Positions 55,655 to 64,000 of a stretch of DNA of 64,000 bases are shown piece after piece (within the stretch, counting starts at the first letter, position 1; the number at the start of each line of letters is the position of its first letter). A program made the translations under genes and the position numbers. The stretch covers positions 32,302,501-32,366,500 of the forward strand of contig NC_070614.1 in assembly GCF_027172205.1 (NCBI RefSeq), given 5' to 3'. Under the pieces are notes generated by a model. The model searched no databases, had not been told where the DNA came from, and saw only the letters and a program-made list of their open reading frames with translations. The stretch comes from Podarcis raffonei (lineage: Eukaryota > Chordata > Lepidosauria > Squamata > Lacertidae).

Positions 55655-58411
55655 AGGACTTTGTACACAGCCCCAACATATGAGACAAATAGTGTACTGT
55701 CTTTCTCTTTACCAAAGTGTTCAAGTCTCATCTATTTTCTCAGGCTTTTAACTCTTGATCTGGTTTTTGTTGTTGATTAATTATTTCTAAGTCACTCTGA
55801 TAACCCGATTAAGGAGTTGGTTATATATTTTCAAAATGAATAAATATATTGAATATTCAATACATGTTTTCATTATTTTCTTTAGAATTTTGTATAACTA
55901 ATTTTGACATATATCCGTATTAAAAACTGTAGTATAAAAAAATCCTCATATGAACCCAATCAGAGCAATCCAAATAGGGATATTTCTAAATATGTTGTCC
56001 AGAAGTCTGTCTTTGCATGATGTCCACAGAGGTGGACTGGATGATGGCCAATAAACTGGGCTTGAATCCTGGGAAGGCAGACGTTCTTTGTTTGGAACAC
56101 TCCCATATTTAGGAACTTGGCAAGTTGCATGTTCTGGATGGGTTGCACTCCCTCTGTACTCCTGGATACACCTTTGTCACTAGAAGTCTAAGTGTCCTCT
56201 GTGACTACGAGTGTCTTTTACCAGCTCTGTGTGGTTTACCAACTACAGCTGTTCTAGGGATAACCTGATCACTAGAGTCCATGTGTTGGTAACTTCAAGG
56301 CTGGATTACTATAATGCCTTCTATGTTGTGTCTGGTTTGGAAGCTCAAGCTAGTGCAGAAAGCTGCCTGGCTGATGACACATGACAACATTGTTAAATCA
56401 GCTGTGCTAGATATCTGCTTACTACCAAGCCAAGTTCAATTAATCTACAAAGCCTTGAACAACTTATGTCCAGGGTACCTGAGGGATGACCTGAACCCTT
56501 ATAGCCCAGCTTGTTCACTGAGATTTTCTGCAGGAGTGCTATTTGTCATTCCCAAGTTGATGGGGGTTCATTTACAACAAGAAGAAAACAAGACTTTTAG
56601 TCATTGGCCCAGTCCTGTAGAACACTCTGCCAATAGAGATTTTATGAAAAATACAGAGAAGAAGGTATCTTTTCCTGGAATTAGAAGAAATCATGATTGT
56701 GATTAATCAGCACATTTTAAAAATGATCATCCAGCCTTAATAACAAACTGAACTAGGCACCACTAGAGCTTCGTGGTGACATGTATCACAGTCACACATG
56801 CATCACAGTCATTAATCACAGTCATTTTGATAATTAAAAAGCAAGCTAGTAATTTCCTAGTTATGGGCTCACTGTAGCACTACTGAAGAAAACATGTTTG
56901 TCACATCTCAGATCTCCTTATCCTCTTCCTGTTGGCCCAGCTTAGTGTGTGTGGCAGTGGAATGACAAATGCAAGGGAAGACCATTGGAAATTTGATAGT
57001 TTGGTCGGGAGTCAGATCAACAGTTATTACAGGGTTAGCATTATAGACACCGAGGAACTCTGCACCAGCCATCTCCAATAACTCCATCTCACCCAAATCC
57101 TGGCAAAGGGAAACACTGCTGATTTGCAGATCCTACAGTGGTTGTTGGAGAACCTAAGACACAGTAGGCTCTGCAAATCCTACAGTGCCCAGCTTAAAAG
57201 TATTGGTCTGAACTATCACTATCCCTAACTCTGGTGCAAACCATATATTGTATTTCCTCTCCTCTGTATTGCTGCTGACATCTATTAAATTATAATCAGA
57301 TATCTAGAATCAGAATTAAATACAAATAGTTATAATCGGTGGCAACTGATAACATTTTGAGTTGCCAGGCCTGCAATTTTTAACCTTCTTGTTTTCACCA
57401 CAGTAGAGCTTCTACAGTGCTTATTTAGTGTGCATATTTCCATTGAAATAAATAAATGAATGAATGAATAAATAAATAAATAATAGTGTGCACATATTTG
57501 GACAAGGGAAGTCCGTCCATGTAAGCGGGCCCAAGTATGATTTTCAGACAAGAGTGATTCCACATATAAAGCTTATCACAAGACATTTTTTTTGAATTTG
57601 TGTATCCATTGTCAACAGGCTAAGCACACCAATGTTTTAAAATGGGTGTGGAACACTTGCTTCCGGTTGCATGCAGTTCCCCTCTCTACCAAAATCAATT
57701 TAACTTTTCAATATCCAAAACACTTTCTCCCTTCTAGATTAAAAGAACAAAAGTATTCCAACTAATTGATGAAAACCAATGGATTATGGCATTAGTGCAG
57801 CTAGCTTTGGTTTAATATAAAATATATCTCTCATGAAGTATCTGTGATGCTAGTACAAGCTCCTATCTAAGACATGACCTGGAAGGTATAGCAAATATCC
57901 TGACCCCTAACAGTTACAGTAAAGATCAGCATACAAATCCTTGTATTTATCAGAAAGTTTAATTGTCACCTTCCTATATGCAGGAACCAGACTTCAGACA
58001 GACAATGAAATTCTGTTTCAAAAGTGAATTTATGAATCACATGCTTTGCTTGACCACAAATCAAGCAATGAGTGAGAGACACTGTTGCCTTGAAGGGGAG
58101 AACTTAACTTTTTCAAAAGGCACAGATCTCAAATCCCTCACATTGTGTTCTGCTTGCTTCTGGATCAGGAATACCCCTCCCTTTTCATTTAGTGGGAGTC
58201 TGCAGCACACAACTACACCCAGTGTCTAGTTAGGGACTCTCTTTGCTCTTTAGGATTAATGTGTCTGTACTTGCTGTATGAAGCAGCATTGCTTCTTTTC
58301 ATTTCCATGTAATAAACCACTATTTCCCTACTTCCTAGTGTGAAAAGGTTTTTGCTGTTTTTGTTTAACTGATAATGCTATTCACATATTGACTCCACAC
58401 AAAAGGTACTA
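55655..58411. other. intergenic D-E region
   Basis: Holds the decayed LINE RT at 56010-56640 and an AAT-rich run near 57440-57485. No other feature is supported. Confidence 0.4.
56010..56640 (+). mobile_element. L2/CR1-like LINE RT remnant
   Basis: Scattered frames give ATGGCCAATAAACTGGGCTT (the MKLNPGK-type stretch), then TTCAAGGCTGGATTACTATA (the LDYCNA-type stretch). VQLIYKALNNLCPGYL follows. Order and spacing fit the end of a LINE RT domain. Many breaks. Confidence 0.6.
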
Positions 58412-58654
58412 CAATGGTACCTCTAGTTGCGGACGTAATTCATTTCAGGGTGCCATTCACACCCTGAAAAGTCAGCAACTAGAGTGCCTCTTCTGTGCAT
58501 GTGTGCGGCGTGATCAAGCACTTCTGCGTGTGCATGAAGCACACAAATCGCTTCTGCGCATGTGATGAACCCGGAAGTAAACACTTCCGGGGCGGGCAGT
58601 GTTCATAAGCTGAAAGTCCGTAACAAGAGCGGAAAGCAACACGAGGTATGACTG
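58412..58654. mobile_element. Tigger/pogo-like MITE, second subfamily
   Basis: From CAATGGTACCTCTAGTTGCG to ACGAGGTATGACTG, TA-flanked (58410-58411, 58655-58656). Related to 32439-32684. Confidence 0.8.
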
Positions 58655-59102
58655 TAATCCTCTTGGACCTGTGCATTGAGTTGCTGTGTGTGGTGTACAA
58701 GCATGTTTGTTCAGTCATATACCCCATAACACTCTTTTTACCTTCTGCTCAGTTCTGAAGCCATCATCCCCTTCTTTTCTTCAGACAGTTGCATACCCCT
58801 GCTTTAACCTTTAACCCAATTTCCATGTCTCCCATTCCCTCCTTTTTTGCCTCCCCCTTTGTTTCCCCATTTTCACATTCGCTCTCTTTTCCCTTTCACC
58901 TTCTTTCTTACTTATCTCAACTCTTCCTTAAACACAGTTTGCCCCATTTCATTCTCGACTGCTGCCTGCTTTGCACATGCACTCTAGTACATAAAAGCTT
59001 TCACTTGAACTAGTGTGTGCACGGAGTGTGTGTGAGGATCCTACTATTAGCATTCAACTACCAACAAACTCTGTTTTTAGTATTTTTATTTTAAATTTAT
59101 TT

Positions 59103-61155
59103 TTTTTTATTTTTTTAAAAAATATATTTATTAAGATTTTCGAATTTAATACAATACAAAAAAAACATAGAGTCAAAAAGAAAAAAAGAACAAAAAGCAG
59201 AAAAAATTAAAAACACATAAAGTTCACAAAATCTATTTTTCAATAACATATTTCCCAGACCTCCTCATACCCCCCTTTCTTGTATTCCAATTCAAATTGT
59301 TAATTCAGCAAATCCTTATCCATAATTTTTAACCTATTTCTATGCTTAATTTAACATATTATTATTTCACTTTTTCTCTTTCATTCATTTCCTCAATTTA
59401 TTTTTGCTAACCTTATTTTCCTTTAATTTAGTCCGTTTTAAAACAAACCAATTTTACCTTACCAAACTTCAACATCAACACTTGTACTTCAATACACATT
59501 CTTAAAACATTCTTTCTAAAGTCGACCCAGATTCCCTTCCACGAATTTCCCAAATTTCATACACATTACCAAAACAAAATAAAAGTAAAAACACATTATA
59601 ATTATGTACCCTTTGGATTCCCAAGCCCCACACACCCCTTTCCCAGTTTCAGTCCCCCACAAATATCCACCAGTCTTAATCTAGTATTAGCCTGGAGACC
59701 TCACATCCGAGGCTCTTAATTCTCTCTCAATTCCTCTCTGCTGGTTTTTCTGATAATCCTTAAAATTAAACACCAAATCTCGGAAAAGCTCTGGCCCTTC
59801 AGGATCCATATTTCTTCCAACCAGTCCTCCATACTTAAAGGTGGGCCCCAAATCTTGTTTCTTACTCCTTTCAAAACCAAATGTCCCCAAGGCTCCAACC
59901 TCCACCTTAAGCAAATTTGTAATCCTTGGGTCTTCAGATCTCCACATAAGGAAATCTCTCCTTTTTTCCATTTCCAATTCAGGCCAGATTTTCCACATCA
60001 AGTTCTTATTTTCCTTCATTGCCATCATGTCAAACCTCAAGTCCTCTTTCAACATCTGCAGAATTACAGTTCCTCCTTCCTTTTCTTCAGGGACAACATA
60101 TGTCTCCTTCTCCAAGTTCTCAATGTTGTCAAGTTTCTCTTTCTGTTCAGTTGGATAAACTTCCTGATTCAAATCCTTATCAGGTTCCATGATATTGTTT
60201 ACAGTTGAGTCCAGAGTTGTAACATTTATAGCCAAAACATCAATTTGGCCTTGTAACTTTCCCAAGAGAACAAAGACTCTGTCCAATTCAGCCTGAACTC
60301 TCCCTCCTCCAGCCATTCTTGTAATGTCCCAAAACCCCCTCTAGAGGGATTTTGGTTTCTTAATGTTCATTCCAGTTCAAATCCAAAAATCCAGTTAGTT
60401 TGTATCGGTTCTTCCTTGTTTTCAACAAATTGTAACAAAAATTGTAACAGATATAACCAGCAGAAGCAGCAGAAACAAAGTTCTCTTTTTCTGTCTTGAC
60501 AGCTAATTTGACAGCTGTCAAGCTCTTTAGTACCTCATCAACAGGCTCTCTCGCGGAACACTCCCGGGTCCGGGAGGGTGACACTTCAGCTCCCAAAATT
60601 AGCTCTTTTATCCTCCAGCAAGATTTCTTATACTGCCAAACCGTGAAATTAAAGTCTTTTACCAAAGAAGGAAAAAAGAGGTTCTCTCGACCTTAGTTAG
60701 TAGGTCTTTGCTTTAACTTGTTTACAGGACGGGGAGGCAGACTTCCTTTTTACACCTTCCCCGATCGTGCCTAATTCTTAAAAAACTTTTTCCTTTATGA
60801 TACCAATTTCCGTAGTACTCACGGGTTGTTACTTTTAGAGTCCAATTGTTCCAAAGAAGAAGTCAGCACTCTCCGACCATGGCAATGCGGCTTCCCTCTG
60901 CAGGAGAAGCAGTTGACTCTCAGCACCGCGCCGCTCACCCTTTCCCCCTTTCCGAAGCCTTTAAAAAGGCTCCTTCGCGGGCCGGGGGCGCAAATGGTGC
61001 CCGCCAAGTCACCAGGTTCACAGGCTTCAGTGCCTGTGATTTCTGAGGGTCCCCACGTCACCGCAGTGGCAAGACCCGATCCTGCAGAGCCGATTCCCTC
61101 CGGAGCTCAGAGGGAATCCACCATTAGTCGATGGCGCTAAACCGGAAGTCCCTAA
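59103..61155 (-). mobile_element. half-LINE: L1-like 5' and 3' ends, one ORF, no ORF2
   Basis: On the minus strand: GGACTTCCGGTTTAGCGCCA start, a GC-rich 5' UTR of about 830 bp, one intact ORF (60316-59687), an AT-rich 3' region resembling the L1s at 52293 and 22083, and a poly(A) tail. The 13-bp target duplication TTTAAATTTATTT lies at 59090-59102 and 61156-61168. The element is therefore a complete insertion, yet it has no endonuclease or RT. It resembles the mammalian HAL1 arrangement and must have been moved in trans by an L1. Confidence 0.8.
59687..60316 (-). CDS. ORF of the half-LINE, 209 residues
   Basis: Starts MAGGGRVQAELDRVFVLLGK with a predicted N-terminal helix. An acidic Glu/Lys-rich stretch follows (about 50-85). 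The C-terminal half holds WKIWPELEMEKRRDFLMW, DPRITNLLKVEVGALGTFGF and LFRDLVFNFKDYQKNQQR. It has the place of an L1 ORF1, but I do not see the ORF1p RRM motifs. It could be a divergent ORF1p or a protein private to this element. The frame is undamaged. Confidence 0.6.
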   Translation of the reverse strand: MAGGGRVQAELDRVFVLLGKLQGQIDVLAINVTTLDSTVNNIMEPDKDLNQEVYPTEQKEKLDNIENLEKETYVVPEEKEGGTVILQMLKEDLRFDMMAMKENKNLMWKIWPELEMEKRRDFLMWRSEDPRITNLLKVEVGALGTFGFERSKKQDLGPTFKYGGLVGRNMDPEGPELFRDLVFNFKDYQKNQQRGIERELRASDVRSPG

Positions 61156-61465
61156 TTTAAATTTATTTACAAATATGACAAAGGCTCATACACAAAAATG
61201 AAGAAAAATATACGGTATGGTGGTTGAGTTGGTGCCATAAATGTACATCCATAGCAATGGTGTTGTTTTTTTTTTAAAAAAAGAAATAAATAAAAAAGAA
61301 ATGGCAAAATATCCACCAGTTCAATTGTGCTAGTGTGGACAGTACTGTTTCCATTATTCTATCCTCCTTGTGAAGCTTGGGCATTTCATGCCAACAGTTC
61401 TTCCCTGAGAACTCTTCTTTTCTATTAGAGATCCTTTAAAAAGCTTACAAAGCTTTTCTTTTTTT

Positions 61466-62037
61466 TTAATCTTCATTCGCTTGGGACCACTGTTTTCTGA
61501 ACCGCTGCTTGCTTTTCTTTAATGACTTGGGACCACTGTTTTCTGAAGCACTGACATAAGCTAAAAATGGGTACAATTTGTCACTGGATTTAATGGGGAT
61601 AGAATCTATAAGGAAATAGGCAACTCTGGAGTTATAAAATGAGATTTCCCATTTTTCTTGATCCAGTAACAAACCAATCACTGAATAAGACACATTATGA
61701 ATCTTTTCAATCTCTTTCTCACATGGATTGAAAAAGAATTTTCCTTGGCTGCTTTTGAGAGCCCAGCAGCCTTCCCCAAAGGACTTAACAACCTTTTTCT
61801 CTTGGAATTTGTCCCTTTCAGCCCGAGTCAGTACCCCTAGCTCCCAGTCCAACCTCTCTCCTACCTCCACCTCCCAGTAGTGTTTCCCAGCAGCATAACC
61901 TTCTTTCCCCACAAAAATCTGAGTTCCCATAGCAGTTTCTTCTTTCCCTGGGGGGAGAGTTTGAAGGCTGGCTCTCTCTTTATCCTCACTGATGCTGATT
62001 TCTGGATGTTTATAATATGAATCCAAAGTGACAACAA
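61466..62037 (-). CDS. gene E terminal exon: PRY-SPRY (B30.2)
   Basis: Minus-strand acceptor CTTCCCTTATAG. It reads VVVTLDSYYKHPEISISEDK, KHYWEVEVGERLDWELGV, FGEGCWALKSSQGKFFF, VIGLLLDQEKWEISFYNS and KLYPFLAYVS. A basic tail of about 30 residues follows the domain. Its end is encoded by a 46-bp tandem duplication (repeat CTTGGGACCACTGTTTTCTG at 61480 and 61526) that shifts the frame. Confidence 0.93.
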
Positions 62038-62925
62038 CTATAAGGGAAGCAATCACAGGGAGAAGGGAAACAATTTTTAGTTCAGGAGCAGTAGATGTTT
62101 CAATCTGCTGTAGAAATCACATTTTATTTCATACCTGACCAATTATAGTTACTGCACAACTTGGATACAGAAACTTAATTTGTTTGCCTATATAGAAATG
62201 CCAGCACACTTGTGGAGGAATTCAGTACAATAAGAAGACATGGCTGTAGAGGTGTTGTCATCACACCTTCGCCTGTTTCAGAATGTTTTTGTTTTGTTTT
62301 TAATTTTACATTGTGGATCTATTTTCTGCTCTGGGCTCTTTTGAGATTAATAATACTGCACAGGAGAAAGAGCTCAAGTGCTGACTTCTCTATACAGACA
62401 GCCACATGCAAAGTACAGTCCTAAATAAATCTGTTAGCTCAGTTCCTCTCTGGTCTGTGTGCATGTCAGCTCTGCACTTTCATACAACTGGAGCAAGGAT
62501 AGGACAGTTTTAGCCGCCCCGATGTTGAATTCTGATTGCCTCAGAATTAATTAAAACTATGAAAGCACAAATTGAATTAATCCATTGCTACTGTGATGTT
62601 TACATATGAAAAAGGACCACAAGTGAAAAGACACTGAGTGATGACATTTGAATCATGTATGCACATCCATGCATTAAGCCTAATCATGACAGTTTCCTTA
62701 CCTGCGTATTGCTGAGCTCTTCTAACCTCTACAAGCAGAAGAGAAAATTGATCAGTCATAGAGAACAGAGAAACATCTATGAAACAAGTGAACAACCCAG
62801 AATTTTTCAGAATTGAATAAAGTGATTTAGACCCAATTAACATACTAGAAAACAATACTTCAGTACAGAACAATCATTGCCTCATCAAAAGCCATCTGCC
62901 TTACCCAGTTCATTGAAGATTTGAC
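61466..62925 (-). CDS. gene E: B30.2 gene, 3' part, continues beyond the right edge
   Basis: Three phase 1-1 compatible exons on the minus strand: 62925-62905 (GQIFNEL), 62728-62702 (EVRRAQQYA) and the terminal PRY-SPRY exon 62037-61466. The two short exons have good AG and GT sites and butyrophilin heptad lengths (21 and 27 bases). Ig and membrane exons should lie at coordinates above 64000. It is convergent with gene D. It could be a butyrophilin or another gene of the heptad plus B30.2 type. Confidence 0.8.
62702..62728 (-). CDS. gene E heptad exon
   Basis: 27 bases, phase 1-1. Minus-strand acceptor CTGCTTGTAG, donor GCAG/gtaagg; encodes EVRRAQQYA. Confidence 0.72.
62905..62925 (-). CDS. 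gene E heptad exon
   Basis: 21 bases, phase 1-1. Minus-strand acceptor TTCACTTCAG, donor CTGG/gtaagg; encodes GQIFNEL. Confidence 0.62.
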
Positions 62926-63159
62926 CTGAAGTGAAAGAATATTCCATTTAGTGATATCATTGTCAAAATATATGGGGTTGCACATCATGACAAACTTAGT
63001 CCACATCCTCAACTTATATTTATTATTATTCCATGACTACCCCTAAAGCATCCGCAGTTTGTTAAGGATGCTGAAAGCTGTTAGGAGACGCCTTATAGAG
63101 CTACAATTCCCATGGTGGTTTAACCCTCAATCCTCTGGAAAGTGCAGCTCTGTGAGGGT

Positions 63160-63160
63160 G

Positions 63161-63210
<50 letters not shown>

Positions 63211-63560
63211 TTATTATTTATACCCCGCCCATCTGCCTGAGTTTCCCCAGACACTCTGGACTGCTCCCAATCGAGTGTTAAAAACAATACAGCATTAAAC
63301 ATGTAAAACTTCCTTCCGATGTCTTTTAAAAATAGGATAGCTGCTTATTTCCTTGACATCTGCTGGGAGGGCGTTCCACAGGGTGGGCCCCACTACTGAG
63401 AAGGCCCTCTGTCTGGTTCCCTGTAACCTCACTTCTTGCATTGAGGGAACTGCCAGAATGCCCTTGTGCTGGACCTCAGGGTCCGGGCTGAACGATGGGG
63501 GTGGAGACGCTCCTTCAGGTATACAGGTCCGAGGCCATTTAGGGCTTTAAAGGAAAAGTG
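63160..63560 (-). mobile_element. L2/CR1-like LINE 3' end with ATT tail
   Basis: The minus strand holds CTTTAAAGCCCTAAATGGCC, GTTCCCTCAATGCAAGAAGT and GGCCTTCTCAGTAGTGGGGC, then GGGGTATAAATAAT and a long TTA repeat. This is the usual 3' end of the abundant squamate L2/CR1-like LINEs. It lies in an intron of gene E. Confidence 0.8.
63162..63211. repeat. (AAT)n microsatellite
   Basis: About 16 AAT units forming the tail of the LINE end at 63160-63560. Confidence 0.92.
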
Positions 63561-64000
63561 GTTGTGTGTGTTTCCTCACCACTCCCAGCACCCTTAACAA
63601 TTAACAGTTCCAAGATGCTTTGGGGAAAGCTATTACTGATAAAGTGGTATAATATTGCTTTAAATGTATGGTGCAGATGTGATCTTGGTCACACTTTGGT
63701 TCTACTGAAATTAAAGTAAGAAATTAGTCATGGTGACTTATTTGTCCCATTGATTACAGGTGGACTAAGTGCAACTAACTTAATCTGGATCCAACCTAAG
63801 AAAAATATTTTGCAGGGTAAACTCATAATACTATTATATATTTGGAATTCTATATAGTACTAACTATACATGAAATAAATTCTGATCCAAATTGCAAAAT
63901 ACAGTACTTTCTCCTACCAAAATGCATGCCACCGTCCTACTCCTTCCCTGTTAATTCAATCCCCAATCCCTGCCTCCAAATCCATACATCAAATTTTGTC
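63561..64000. other. right edge, nothing recognised
   Basis: Presumed intron of gene E. No exon with heptad-like length and phase was found. Confidence 0.35.

Noticed and set aside
60317-61140. several open frames and high GC read as a host promoter with first exon
   Set aside because: They lie inside the half-LINE, between its 5' end and its ORF, so they are the element's own 5' UTR.

Overview
This window reads as nuclear DNA of a squamate reptile (lizard or snake). The evidence is a BovB (RTE) LINE with an undamaged reading frame, two Sauria-type SINEs whose tails match BovB, L2/CR1-like and L1 LINEs, and many short hAT and pogo/Tigger-like MITEs. The host genes are spliced immune-receptor genes. 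I joined them exon by exon from acceptor and donor sites; almost every internal coding exon is symmetric phase 1-1. No database search or transcript was available.

Layout. 1-3715: gene A, the remains of a one-Ig-domain receptor with an Arg-containing membrane segment and a short tail; its leader exons look deleted. 8033-20073: gene B, a complete 230-codon Ig receptor (leader, one Ig domain, membrane segment, tail with one ITIM and one ITSM). A and B are tandem copies of one ancestral unit and look like an activating/inhibitory pair. 20074-26472: repeats and unexplained DNA. 26473-35716: gene C, a butyrophilin-like gene of 397 codons (leader, single C-type Ig domain, membrane segment, seven heptad exons, PRY-SPRY/B30.2) with no V-type Ig exon. 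40214-51481: gene D, a second butyrophilin-like gene of 642 codons with three V-type Ig exons, a membrane segment split over two exons, five heptad exons and B30.2. 61466-62925, minus strand: gene E, the 3' part of a third B30.2 gene running off the right edge, convergent with D.

Between and inside the genes lie a 5'-truncated BovB (633-1690), an L2/CR1-like LINE with very long flanking direct repeats (9941-13746), an old L1 (22083-24015), a younger 5'-truncated L1 (52293-55642), and a half-LINE carrying an intact ORF of unknown family (59103-61155).

Working together (inference): butyrophilins with B30.2 tails act in other vertebrates as surface reporters of intracellular state to T cells, and ITIM/Arg-TM receptor pairs set thresholds in myeloid and lymphoid cells. 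The window therefore looks like a rapidly evolving immune-receptor cluster. The strongest candidates for something undescribed are the A/B receptor pair, the triple-V butyrophilin D, and the half-LINE ORF.
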